Assembly (NCBI RefSeq): GCF_000720725.1
Contig: NZ_JOCQ01000002.1
Span: forward strand, 124,001-188,000
DNA: 64,000 nucleotides
DNA from: Streptomyces rimosus subsp. rimosus
Lineage (GTDB): Bacteria; Actinomycetota; Actinomycetes; Streptomycetales; Streptomycetaceae
Reading direction: 5' to 3'
The notes under the pieces were generated by a model. The model worked only from the letters and a program-made list of their open reading frames with translations, ran no database searches and had not been told where the DNA came from. Shown here in pieces: positions 43,541 to 50,999 of the stretch; positions within the stretch are counted from its first letter, which is position 1, and each line of letters starts with the position of its first letter. Made by a program: the position numbers and the translations under genes.

Positions 43541-43587
43541 GCTGAGGGTGTTGCGGCTGAAGGGTGTTTGCGGCTGAGGGGTGTTCC
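43541..43587. repeat. Imperfect tandem repeat upstream of ccrA
   Basis: GCTGAGGGTGTT-type units begin at 43541, 43556 and 43573 (spacings 15 and 17). On the ccrA strand they read as repeats of ACACCCTTCAGCCGC, 75-125 bases before the GTG, where activators commonly bind. Confidence 0.55.
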
Positions 43588-43717
43588 GGCAGCGCGGGTA
43601 GCGCGGTGGGAGTGCCTGTGACGCAGGCGTCCGGGCGGGCAGGCACGAGAGGCTTGCTGGGACAGCCGGCACGCGGTGGATGTCCGCGTGCCGGCCGCCC
43701 GGACAACATCAACGTAT

Positions 43718-43752
43718 GACACCGCGTGCCAGCCGACAAGACACTGAGTGCC
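43718..43752. promoter_or_regulatory. Two dyad operators, 22 bp apart, upstream of ccrA
   Basis: GACACCGCGTGCC (43718-43730) and GACACTGAGTGCC (43740-43752) share the dyad GRCAC-N3-GTGYC. Their starts are 22 bases apart, two helical turns, so two dimers would bind the same face. CACTGAGTG-like sites are typical of TetR proteins of acyl-CoA metabolism. The TetR gene next upstream (43907-44713) is the obvious binder. Confidence 0.55.
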
Positions 43753-43823
43753 AACAATTTCTCTCAGATGTCATCTGGGGGCCACGCATGAGCGGCCCGA
43801 TGTCTGGTCGAAATGGTGAAATG

Positions 43824-43841
43824 TCGCCCCTTAAGGGGCGA
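43824..43841. other. Perfect 18-base palindrome
   Basis: TCGCCCCTTAAGGGGCGA is fully self-complementary. It lies between the tetR terminator hairpin and the ccrA operators. It may be a second terminator hairpin or a protein site. Confidence 0.5.
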
Positions 43842-43855
43842 AGTGGTGGGCATGA

Positions 43856-43896
43856 CTCCGGCGCCGGAGGTGGTGCACGCCACCCCGGCGCCGGAG
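43856..43896 (-). terminator. Terminator hairpin after the tetR gene
   Basis: Two CCGGCGCCGGAG segments face each other across a short loop (GTGCAC region, about 43873-43878). They give a stem of about 17 bp with one bulge, 10 bases past the tetR stop on the minus strand. There is no U-run, as is common in Streptomyces. Confidence 0.6.
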
Positions 43897-43906
43897 CGCA
43901 GGTATC

Positions 43907-44713
43907 TCAGGACCGCTGCTTGAGCGCCTTCTCGATCGTGCGCATGACCTCGTCCAGCGGCGCGTCCGTACGGGCCACGGTCACCAGGACCTCGCCCTGC
44001 CTCGCCGTCCGCGCCGGGGGCGCCTGGCGGCCCGCCCCGCCCCGGCCGGCTCCGATACCGGTGCCGAAGGTGGCGCGGACGATCGCGAAGGCGTGGTCGA
44101 GCTGGGCCTCCACGTCCCCCTCGGCGCCCGCCCGCAGCCAGCGCCGCAGTACGTGGTTGTGCGCGGTGACGACGGCGGAGGCGGCGACCTCGGCGAGCAG
44201 CGGGTCGTCGTCGCCCTCGTGGTGGGCGCCCTCGTCGAAGTGGCCGAGGAGGTAGCGGGTGAAGAGCCGTTCGTAGCGGGCCACCGAGGCGATCTCGGCC
44301 TCGCGGAGGGTGGGCACCTCGCGGGTCAGCCGGTAGCGGGCCACGGAGACGGCGGGGGAGGCCGCGTACATCCGCATGACCTCCTTGATGCCCCGGCAGA
44401 CCGTGTCGAGCGGGTGCTCGTGCGCGGGCGCCGCGTCCAGGACGGCCTCGGCCCGTACGAGGGTGTCGTCGTGGTCGGGGAAGATCGCCTCTTCCTTGGA
44501 GCGGAAGTGGCGGAAGAACGTGCGGCGGGCGACGCCGGCCGCGGCCGCGATCTCGTCGACCGTCGTCGCCTCGTAGCCCTTGGCAGCGAACAGTTCCATC
44601 GCGGCGGCCGCCAGTTCACGGCGCATCTTCAGGCGTTGGGCGGCGGCCCGGCGGGTGCCGGGGGTGGTCGGTTCGGTTCCGTCGGACGGCTGCGTACGGG
44701 CGGGCTGGGACAT
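43907..44713 (-). CDS. TetR-family regulator of the ethylmalonyl-CoA cluster
   Basis: 268 residues. After a polar N-terminus comes the TetR helix-turn-helix: RRELAAAAMELFAAKGYEATTVDEIAAAAGVARRTFFRHFRSKEEAIF. The C-terminal domain is helical with an Ala/Gly/Arg tail. Located between ccrA and the 3-hydroxyacyl-CoA dehydrogenase gene, it probably represses one or both. The dyads at 43718-43752 are candidate sites. The start is uncertain: ATG at 44713 (MSQPART) or 44731, both without strong ribosome-binding sites; longer frames overlap the next gene. Confidence 0.85.
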   Translation of the reverse strand: MSQPARTQPSDGTEPTTPGTRRAAAQRLKMRRELAAAAMELFAAKGYEATTVDEIAAAAGVARRTFFRHFRSKEEAIFPDHDDTLVRAEAVLDAAPAHEHPLDTVCRGIKEVMRMYAASPAVSVARYRLTREVPTLREAEIASVARYERLFTRYLLGHFDEGAHHEGDDDPLLAEVAASAVVTAHNHVLRRWLRAGAEGDVEAQLDHAFAIVRATFGTGIGAGRGGAGRQAPPARTARQGEVLVTVARTDAPLDEVMRTIEKALKQRS

Positions 44714-44849
44714 GTGGGGACGGTACTGCATATTCCCGCTGCCTGCGGCATCAGCCGTCGCACGGGCCCCTGAGGGGTGCGGGCCGCCGGAGGGATCCAG
44801 CAGCCCGCCCCACCCGCCGCCGGCCGGCGGCCGGGCCGTCCGCCACGCG

Positions 44850-46718
44850 TCAGCGCCGGGCGTACTCACGGAAGCCGCGGCCGGTCTTGCGGCCCAGGCA
44901 GCCCGCGGCGACGAGGTGTTCCAGCAGCGGGGCCGGTGCCAGGCCGGGATCGCGGAACTCGGCGTGCAGCACCTTCTCGATGGCCAGCGAGACGTCCAGG
45001 CCCACCACGTCGAGCAGTTCGAACGGGCCCATCGGGTAGCCGCCGCCGAGCTTCATCGCGGCGTCGATGGCGTCCGGCGTCGCGTAGTGCTCCTGCACCA
45101 TCTTGACCGCGTTGTTCAGGTACGGGAACAGCAGGGCGTTGACGATGAAGCCGGCCCGGTCGCCGCAGTCCACCGGGTGCTTGCGGACCCGGGCGCACAC
45201 CGCGCGCACGGTCGCGTGCACATCGTCCGCGGTCAGGACCGTGCGCACGACCTCGACCAGCTTCATGGCGGGCGCCGGGTTGAAGAAGTGCATCCCGATC
45301 ACGTCCTGCGGGCGCGAGGTGGCCCGCGCGCAGGCCACCACGGGCAGCGAGGAGGTCGTGGTGGCCAGGACGGCGCCCGGCTTGCACACCTTGTCCAGCG
45401 TCGCGAACAGCTGCCGCTTGATCTCCAGGTCCTCGGCGACCGCCTCGACCGCCAGGTCCACGTCGGCGAGCGCGTCCAGCGTCCCGGCCGGGGTGATCGC
45501 GTCGAGGGCGGCCTGCCGAGCCTCGGCGGTCAGCCGCCCCTTCTTCACGGAGCGGTCCAGCGACTTGGCGACGCGCGCCTTGGCCGTCTCGGCCTTCTCC
45601 AGGCTGCGGGCCGCCAGCACCACCGGGAGGCCGGCCTTGGCGAAGACCTCGGCGATCCCGCTCGCCATCGTCCCCGAGCCGGCCACCCCGACGCCGCGCA
45701 CCGTGCGCCCTGCGGCCGGTTCGTGGGTCTCGGCGGGCGAGTGGCCGTCCGGCACGACGGCCGCGCTGCCCGGCGCCTCGTACGTGTAGAAGCCGCGGCC
45801 CGCCTTGCGGCCGGTCAGCCCCGCCTCGGCGAGCTGGCCGAGGATCGGCGCGGGCGCGTGCAGCCGGTCGCGGGAGGCGGCGTACATGGCCTCCAGGACC
45901 GTACGGGCGGTGTCCACGCCGATCAGGTCGAGCAGCGCCAGCGGGCCCATGGGCAGGCCGCAGCCCAGCTTCATCGCGGCGTCGATGTCCTCGCGGGTCG
46001 CGTACCGGGACTCGTACATCGCGGCGGCCTGGTTCAGGTAGCCGAACAGCAGCCCGTCGGCGACGAAGCCGGGCCGGTCGCCGACCGCGATCGGCTCCTT
46101 GCCCAGCTCGCGGGCCAGCTCGGTGACGGCCGTGACGGCGGTCGGCGCGGTCAGCACGCAGGAGACCACCTCGACCAGCTTCATGGCCGGCGCCGGGTTG
46201 AAGAAGTGCAGGCCCAGGACGCGTTCCGGGTGCCGGGAGTCGGCCGCCAGGCGGGTCACGGACAGCGCGTTGGTGCCGGTGGCGAGGACGGCGTCGGGCC
46301 GCACGATGGTGTCGAGCTCGGCGAAGACCTGCCGCTTGAGCTCGTAGTCCTCGGGCACGACCTCGATGACGAGATCCGCGTCGGCGGCGGCCTGCAGGTC
46401 GCGGAACGTGCGGAAGCGGGCCAGGGCGTCCTGGCGCTCGCGCTCGGTGACGCGCTCCCGGCGCACCGCCCGCGCGGTGGACGCCTCCAGGGCCGCGACG
46501 GCGCGGCGCGCCGCGGTGTCGTCGATGTCGATGCCGATCACCTCGCGGCCGGCGCGGGTGAGCACCTCGGCTATGCCGGTGCCCATCGTGCCGAGGCCGA
46601 CGACGGCCACGGTGGCGGGCGTTCGGGGCGCGGGGGGTGAAGAGGCGGGGGAGGCGGGGGAGACCTGGGGAACGGTGGCGGCGTCGGCCGGACGGCCGGG
46701 TGTGGACTGAGGGTCCAT
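44850..46718 (-). CDS. Fused double 3-hydroxyacyl-CoA dehydrogenase
   Basis: 622 residues containing two complete 3HCDH modules. Each has a Rossmann NAD site (VAVVGLGTMGTGIAEVL and VGVAGSGTMASGIAEVF), the HFFNPAPAMKLVEVV catalytic segment and a C-terminal helical domain ending GRKAGRGFYTY and GRKTGRGFREY. Module 1 spans about residues 35-320, module 2 about 345-622, joined by a Pro/His-rich linker. It oxidises (S)-3-hydroxybutyryl-CoA, supplying acetoacetyl- or crotonyl-CoA interconversion upstream of Ccr. The duplication arose by internal gene fusion; the modules are clearly diverged. GGAG precedes the ATG. Confidence 0.92.
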   Translation of the reverse strand: MDPQSTPGRPADAATVPQVSPASPASSPPAPRTPATVAVVGLGTMGTGIAEVLTRAGREVIGIDIDDTAARRAVAALEASTARAVRRERVTERERQDALARFRTFRDLQAAADADLVIEVVPEDYELKRQVFAELDTIVRPDAVLATGTNALSVTRLAADSRHPERVLGLHFFNPAPAMKLVEVVSCVLTAPTAVTAVTELARELGKEPIAVGDRPGFVADGLLFGYLNQAAAMYESRYATREDIDAAMKLGCGLPMGPLALLDLIGVDTARTVLEAMYAASRDRLHAPAPILGQLAEAGLTGRKAGRGFYTYEAPGSAAVVPDGHSPAETHEPAAGRTVRGVGVAGSGTMASGIAEVFAKAGLPVVLAARSLEKAETAKARVAKSLDRSVKKGRLTAEARQAALDAITPAGTLDALADVDLAVEAVAEDLEIKRQLFATLDKVCKPGAVLATTTSSLPVVACARATSRPQDVIGMHFFNPAPAMKLVEVVRTVLTADDVHATVRAVCARVRKHPVDCGDRAGFIVNALLFPYLNNAVKMVQEHYATPDAIDAAMKLGGGYPMGPFELLDVVGLDVSLAIEKVLHAEFRDPGLAPAPLLEHLVAAGCLGRKTGRGFREYARR

Positions 46719-47074
46719 CGCGAGACTCCAGGAGGTGGATCCCGTGCGGACAGAGGTTCCCGAGGGAAGAAATCCCATGTGCGCAGGGGAAAGTGACGAC
46801 TGAGGAGGGGCCGGGCACATGCAGAACACGCATGACCCTAGCGGATGATGATCGGCGGGCCCTGTCCCGAGGCCGAGCCGTGAATGCGTGCTGGACGCCG
46901 AACCGACTGCACGTGTGGCGGCTGCGTCACCAGGCCGCCGGGGCAGGGGTGCTGCCCGTGCCCGGTAGCTTAACTCGTCGGTAACCAGCTGCGCCAGGGG
47001 GTGGCGCGGGGATTTAGGCTGTGGCTCGGGCCACGTCGCACGTACCGTGAGAAATCCGCGGGAGGGAGCGGCAA
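46719..47074. other. Divergent intergenic region
   Basis: 356 bases between the dehydrogenase (-) and the HEAT-repeat gene (+). It should contain both promoters, but I find no convincing -35/-10 pair, no copy of the GRCAC-N3-GTGYC dyad and no RNA gene. Confidence 0.5.
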
Positions 47075-47701
47075 ATGGAAGATGAATTCCACGAGTTGAC
47101 GGACCGGGTGCGCGCCGAACTCCGCTCCCCGCAGGATCTCGTCGCCTACGAGCGGCTCCTCGGGCTGGCGCGCAAGAAGACCCCCGCGGGGCGCGAGGAG
47201 CTGGCCCAGGTGCTGACCGCCGTCGAGCGCCCGCTGTGGGCCCGCGAGATCGCCGCGTTCATCCTGGGGACCGCGGGCGACCGCCGCGCCTTCGAGACCC
47301 TCGTCCTGCTCCTGAACTACCGCGACCCGGTGCGCTGCGCCACCGCCGCACACGCCCTCGGCCGTCTCGGCGACCCGCGCACCGCCCGCGCCGCCGCCGC
47401 CCTCGCCACCAACCCCCTGCGCACCGCCTACGCCCTGCACCCGGTCCGCCTCCTGGCCGAACTCCGCGCCCCCGAATCCGTCCCCGCCCTGATAGCCACC
47501 CTGGAACGCCTCCTCACCCCCCACAACCCGTACTGGCGCGTGGCCCTGGCCTGCGTCGAAGGCCTGGGCGCCCTGGGCGACCGCCGAGCGGTCCCGGTCC
47601 TCACCGCGGCTTGCGATCACCCCCGGCTGGCCGCGGCGGCAGCGGCCTCGCTGGCGCGGCTGGGGGTGCAGGAGGAGCCGGGGGAGAGGGCGGGGTCTTG
47701 A
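47075..47701 (+). CDS. HEAT-repeat protein
   Basis: 208 residues made of five or so helical pairs of the HEAT type: WAREIAAFILGTAGDRRAFETLVLLL, VRCATAAHALGRLGDPRTARAAAAL, VRLLAELRAPESVPALIATL and VACVEGLGALGDRRAVPVLTAA. Such superhelices bind proteins. There is no enzyme motif. GGAGGGAG is placed well before the ATG. The 3' end overlaps the convergent GNAT gene by 101 bases, and its stop codon lies in the first unit of a 15-bp tandem repeat. Confidence 0.85.
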   Translation: MEDEFHELTDRVRAELRSPQDLVAYERLLGLARKKTPAGREELAQVLTAVERPLWAREIAAFILGTAGDRRAFETLVLLLNYRDPVRCATAAHALGRLGDPRTARAAAALATNPLRTAYALHPVRLLAELRAPESVPALIATLERLLTPHNPYWRVALACVEGLGALGDRRAVPVLTAACDHPRLAAAAAASLARLGVQEEPGERAGS

Positions 47702-48302
47702 GGGGCACAGCGTTGAGGGGCACGGCCTTGAGGGGCACGGCCTCGGGGCGGGCCCGTCGGTCCGGGGCGGGTGCGAGGGAGCGCTGATAGCGCACCTCGG
47801 GTACGGGGGTGCCTGCGACCTCGTACGTGTCCTCCGCGCCGTCCGCCAGAAAACCGGCCCGTTCGTAGAAGCGGCGGGCGCGGGCGTTGCCCTTGAGGAC
47901 CCATAGGCACAGCGTGCGGAAGCCCTGCTGCGCGGCCCGCAGCAGGCAGGCGTCCATCAGCGCGTGCCCGATCCCCGTGCCGATGTGCTCCGGGGGTAGG
48001 TAGAGGGCGTACAGCTCGCCCCCGGACGGCCTCCGCGGGCCTCCGTCCTGGTCGCGGACCGGCCCGAAGGCGGCCCAGCCGACGAGGCCGCCGTCCCGCT
48101 CCGCCATGAGATTGACCACCTCGGGCGGCGCCGCGGCGAAGAACGCGCGCCGCCGTTCGGCGTCCTCGGCCGGGTCCATCCCGTCCAGGTACGCCTGCGG
48201 CATCAGCCCCGCGTAGGCGGCCTGCCAGCCGCGTATCCGGATGACCGCCACCGCGCCGATGTCGTCCGCCGTCATGTCCCGTATCCGTAAGCGCTCCACC
48301 AT
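47601..48302 (-). CDS. GNAT N-acetyltransferase
   Basis: 233 residues. The N-terminal 165 are a clear GNAT domain: IRDMTADDIGAVAVIRIRGWQAAYAGLMPQAYLDGM, YALYLPPEHIGTGIGHALMDACL (acetyl-CoA loop) and LWVLKGNARARRFYERAGF. The remaining 65 or so residues form a Pro/Ala tail with VPLK/VPLN repeats encoded by a 15-bp tandem array, and the last 34 codons overlap the HEAT gene antisense. Divergent from the SDR gene. The true stop may be nearer the domain in relatives; here no earlier stop exists in frame. Confidence 0.78.
   Translation of the reverse strand: MVERLRIRDMTADDIGAVAVIRIRGWQAAYAGLMPQAYLDGMDPAEDAERRRAFFAAAPPEVVNLMAERDGGLVGWAAFGPVRDQDGGPRRPSGGELYALYLPPEHIGTGIGHALMDACLLRAAQQGFRTLCLWVLKGNARARRFYERAGFLADGAEDTYEVAGTPVPEVRYQRSLAPAPDRRARPEAVPLKAVPLNAVPLKTPPSPPAPPAPPAAPARPLPPRPAGGDRKPR
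47698..47742. repeat. 15-bp tandem repeat, three copies, between overlapping genes
   Basis: TTGAGGGGCACAGCG (47698-47712) and two TTGAGGGGCACGGCC copies (47713-47727, 47728-47742). The first unit provides the TGA stop of the HEAT gene. On the minus strand the array encodes the in-frame VPLN/VPLK repeats of the GNAT tail. Confidence 0.85.
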
Positions 48303-48320
48303 GAGCGCGACGCTAGGCGT

Positions 48321-48353
48321 TTGACCTTGACACTGGCGACAACGTTTCAGGCT
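48321..48353 (+). promoter_or_regulatory. MerR-type promoter of the SDR gene
   Basis: Overlapping -35-like hexamers TTGACC (48321-48326) and TTGACA (48327-48332) lead to CAGGCT (48348-48353), a possible -10. ACCTTGACACT and GGCGACAACGT (48324-48345) form an imperfect 11+11 dyad (7 of 11 matching) in the spacer. The MerR gene 950 bases downstream is the natural partner. Confidence 0.4.
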
Positions 48354-48360
48354 GTGGCCC

Positions 48361-49134
48361 ATGAGTACGCAACAGCCGCTCGGGCGGCAGCAGGAGCAGG
48401 GCCGTGTCGTCGTGGTGACGGGCGCGGGGACCGGGATCGGGCGGGCCACGGCACGGCGGTTCGCGGCGGGAGGGGACCGGGTGGTCGCCGTGGGGCGGCG
48501 GCCCGGGCCGCTGGCCGAGACCGCGGAGGGGTACGGGACGATCGAGCCGTACGCCGCCGACATCACCGCCGACGGGGCCGCGGAGGAGATCATCGGGCAC
48601 GCGGTACGGCGCCACGGGCGGGTGGACGTGCTGGTCAACAACGCCGGGATCGTGGGCAGCGGGGGCCTGGGGTCGCTGACCCGGGAGCTGATCGAGCCGC
48701 AGCTCGCGACCAACCTGGTGGCGCCGGTGCTGCTGACGCAGGCGGCGCTGCCGTACCTGGAGGCCACCGGCGGCGTGGTGGTGAACATCAGCACCTCGGT
48801 CGGACAGCGGGCCTGGCCGGGGAACGCGGTCTACGGCGCCACCAAGGCCGGCCTCGAACTGCTCACCCGCAGCTGGGCGGTGGAACTGGCCCCGCGCGGC
48901 ATCCGCGTCGTGGGCGTCGCGCCCGGGGCGGTCGACACCCCCATCGGGGAGCACCGGGGGCTGACCGCCGAGCAGCGGGCGGCGGTCCGGGAGTGGCAGG
49001 TCGGGCATACGCCGCTGGGGCGGGTGGGGCGGCCGGAGGAGGTCGCGTGGGCCGTCGTACAGCTCGCCTCGGCCGGGGCGTCGTTCGTGACGGGAGTGAT
49101 CCTCCCGGTCGACGGCGGCGCGGTGGTGGCCTGA
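48361..49134 (+). CDS. SDR-family oxidoreductase
   Basis: 257 residues, classical short-chain dehydrogenase. TGAGTGIG (20-27) binds NAD(P), LVNNAGI is the structural motif, and Ser144 or Ser146 with Tyr158 and Lys162 (YGATK) form the catalytic set. VAPGAVDTPI follows the active site. The substrate is unknown. It begins right after a possible MerR-type promoter and is followed by a MerR gene on the same strand, a frequent Streptomyces arrangement of a regulator and its target. Confidence 0.9.
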   Translation: MSTQQPLGRQQEQGRVVVVTGAGTGIGRATARRFAAGGDRVVAVGRRPGPLAETAEGYGTIEPYAADITADGAAEEIIGHAVRRHGRVDVLVNNAGIVGSGGLGSLTRELIEPQLATNLVAPVLLTQAALPYLEATGGVVVNISTSVGQRAWPGNAVYGATKAGLELLTRSWAVELAPRGIRVVGVAPGAVDTPIGEHRGLTAEQRAAVREWQVGHTPLGRVGRPEEVAWAVVQLASAGASFVTGVILPVDGGAVVA

Positions 49135-49271
49135 CGCCGCCCGGGCTCCGCGGCCCGGGCCGGCCGCCTGACGCGTGCGGGCCGGGCTCCCTGTCCGGCC
49201 GCCCAGCCGTCCGGCCGTCCGGCCTTCGAGGGGAACCCCTAGGTTCCGCCCTCGCCCGGGCCTTGTCAGTG

Positions 49272-49297
49272 CCTCCTGCTACAACAATGGCAGGAGG
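49272..49297 (+). promoter_or_regulatory. Hairpin covering the ribosome-binding site of the MerR gene
   Basis: CCTCCTGC (49272-49279), a 10-base loop, then GCAGGAGG (49290-49297): a perfect 8-bp stem. The right arm is the Shine-Dalgarno for the GTG at 49306. If transcribed, it would hide the ribosome-binding site. As DNA it could instead be an operator for MerR itself. Confidence 0.55.
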
Positions 49298-49305
49298 TGA
49301 GGCCG

Positions 49306-49656
49306 GTGCGGATCGGCGAGCTGGCCGCGGTGACAGGGGTGTCTTCGCGGGCCTTGCGGCACTACGAAAGGGCGGGACTGATCACATCGGACCGCACGCA
49401 CAACGGCTACCGGGTGTACGACGCGGGCGCCGCCGTCCGCGTGCGCAACATCCGCCACCTGCTGGACGCGGGACTGACCCTGGCCGATGTGAGCTGCTTC
49501 ACGGCCTGCCTGGACGGGGACATGACGACGGCGCCGCCGTCGGCCGAGGGGCTGCGCATAGCCCGCGAGCGACTCGCCGTCATCGACGACCGCATAGCCG
49601 CCCAGACCCGGGCCCGGGACCGGCTGGCTTCCGCTCTTGCGGTGGCGGAGGCGTAG
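49306..49656 (+). CDS. MerR-family regulator
   Basis: 116 residues. The winged helix is at the start: VRIGELAAVTGVSSRALRHYERAGLITSDRTHNGYRVYD, then a dimerisation helix (ARERLAVIDDRIAAQTRARDRL). There is no cysteine-rich metal site, so it senses a small molecule or stress. GTG at 49306 fits AGGAGG with 8-base spacing; GTG at 49297 overlaps it. The likely target is the SDR gene with the spacer dyad. Convergent with the radical SAM gene, stops 2 bases apart. Confidence 0.88.
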   Translation: MRIGELAAVTGVSSRALRHYERAGLITSDRTHNGYRVYDAGAAVRVRNIRHLLDAGLTLADVSCFTACLDGDMTTAPPSAEGLRIARERLAVIDDRIAAQTRARDRLASALAVAEA

Positions 49657-49657
49657 G

Positions 49658-50668
49658 TCACAGCAGTGCGAGCTGCGTGTGCTCGGGGGTGGAGTCAAGC
49701 GCCGGCCGGCTGATGCGCCGCGCCTCCCCGGAGCGGGCCGGGCCGATGCCGTACTCGGCCGCCAGCTCGTGTACCTGGCGTGTGATCCGGCGCTGGTACC
49801 ACTTGGGGGCGTACGCGCCGTCCGCGTACATCCGCTCGTAGCGGCGTACGAGATGGGGGTGGTGCCGGGCCAGCCAGGACATGAACCACTCGCGGGCGCC
49901 GGGGCGCAGGTGCAGGACGAGCGGGGTCACGGAGGTGGCGCCGGCGGCGGCGATGGCGCGTACGGTCGCGCGTAGTTGGGCGGGGGAGTCGCCGAGGAAG
50001 GGAATCACCGGGGCCATCAGCACTCCGGCCGGAATGCCGTTGCGGGCCAGGGTGCGTACGACGTCCAGGCGGCGCTCCGGGGAGGGGGTGCCGGGTTCGA
50101 CGGTGCGCCACAGCTCCCGGTCGACGAAGCCGACCGAGACGGAGACGCCCACGTCGGTGACCGCGGCGGCCTGCCGCAGCAGGTCGAGATCGCGCAGGAT
50201 CAGCGTGCCCTTCGTGAGGATGGAGAAGGGGTTGGCACGGTCGCGCAAGGCCGTGAGGATGCCGGGCATGAGCTGGTAGCGGCCCTCGGCGCGCTGGTAG
50301 CAGTCGACGTTGGTGCCCATGGCTATGTGCTCGCCGCGCCAGCGGGGCGCGGCCAGCTCGCGCCGCAGCAGCTCGGGCGCGTTGACCTTCACCACGATCT
50401 GGGAGTCGAAGCCCAGCCCGGTGTCGAGGTCGAGGTAGCTGTGGGTCTTGCGGGCGAAGCAGTACACGCAGGCGTGGGAGCAGCCCCGGTACGGGTTCAC
50501 CGTCCGTTCGAACGGCATGCGGGAGGCGCCGGGCACCTGGTTGATGATCGAGCGGGCGTGTACCTCGTGGAAGGTGATCCCCCGGAATTCGGGGGTGTCG
50601 ACCGTACGGCTGACGACGTCCGTGCCGAAGAGGGCGGCGGACTGCTCGCCCAGATTCTCCCAGCGCAT
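49658..50668 (-). CDS. SplB-like radical SAM protein (Rv2578c family)
   Basis: 336 residues. The [4Fe-4S] motif CSHACVYC gives Cys63, Cys67 and Cys70, the CxxxCxxC of radical SAM enzymes. EHIAMGTNVDCYQRAEGRYQLMPGILTAL and VSVSVGFVDRELWRTVEPGTPSPERRLDVV belong to the COG1533 (SplB, spore-photoproduct-lyase-like) group. The reaction is unproven; the group name suggests DNA lesion repair. A LexA-type box over the promoter supports a DNA-damage role. GGAGGAAG precedes the ATG. Confidence 0.9.
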   Translation of the reverse strand: MRWENLGEQSAALFGTDVVSRTVDTPEFRGITFHEVHARSIINQVPGASRMPFERTVNPYRGCSHACVYCFARKTHSYLDLDTGLGFDSQIVVKVNAPELLRRELAAPRWRGEHIAMGTNVDCYQRAEGRYQLMPGILTALRDRANPFSILTKGTLILRDLDLLRQAAAVTDVGVSVSVGFVDRELWRTVEPGTPSPERRLDVVRTLARNGIPAGVLMAPVIPFLGDSPAQLRATVRAIAAAGATSVTPLVLHLRPGAREWFMSWLARHHPHLVRRYERMYADGAYAPKWYQRRITRQVHELAAEYGIGPARSGEARRISRPALDSTPEHTQLALL

Positions 50669-50999
50669 CGCGCTTCCTCCTGAGTCCCTCGGCCCCCCGG
50701 CGGCGTTCCCTCGGCTGCGTCCCGGCGCTCCGGCTCCCCGCCGGGCACTGTCCGCGGGGCCCGGTGGCCCCGCCGTTCGAGATAATAGAACAATTGTTCC
50801 CCTGTCGTCTGTCAAACCGCGCCCCGGCGCGTCGCGGGGCCGTACGCCCGTCCGTACGGCAGTCGCGCGCCCGCCTGTGCGACGGCCGGGCGTCCGCGGG
50901 CCCGTGCCACGCCTAAGGTGGTGTTCCCGCGGCGCGGCACGGCGCCGGTACGGCCCGCGGGCCGCGGGAACAGCAGACGAGCACCGGAGGAAGAGACAC
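50669..50999. other. Divergent intergenic region with LexA-type site
   Basis: 331 bases between the radical SAM gene (-) and an SRPBCC gene (+). The LexA-type promoter at 50782-50799 is the main feature. The half nearest the SRPBCC gene shows no clear promoter or hairpin. Confidence 0.6.
50782..50799 (-). promoter_or_regulatory. LexA-type SOS box next to a -10 element
   Basis: GAACAATTGTTC (50788-50799) is a perfect 12-base palindrome matching the Gram-positive LexA core GAAC-N4-GTTC. On the minus strand it is directly followed by TATTAT (50787-50782), a near-consensus -10. Repressor there would block the promoter of the SplB-like gene, whose ATG is about 110 bases downstream. Confidence 0.7.

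Larger units (their letters stand above)
43465..43906. other. Control region upstream of ccrA
   Basis: 442 bases between ccrA and the upstream tetR gene, both on the minus strand. From the ccrA side it holds imperfect tandem repeats (43541-43587), two identical-spacing dyads (43718-43752), a perfect 18-base palindrome (43824-43841) and a large hairpin (43856-43896) next to the tetR stop. I see no protein-coding content. Confidence 0.7.

Noticed and set aside
46950..47010. A tRNA-like stretch containing GGTAGCTTAACTCG
   Set aside because: No acceptor stem, T-loop or anticodon arm can be drawn around it.
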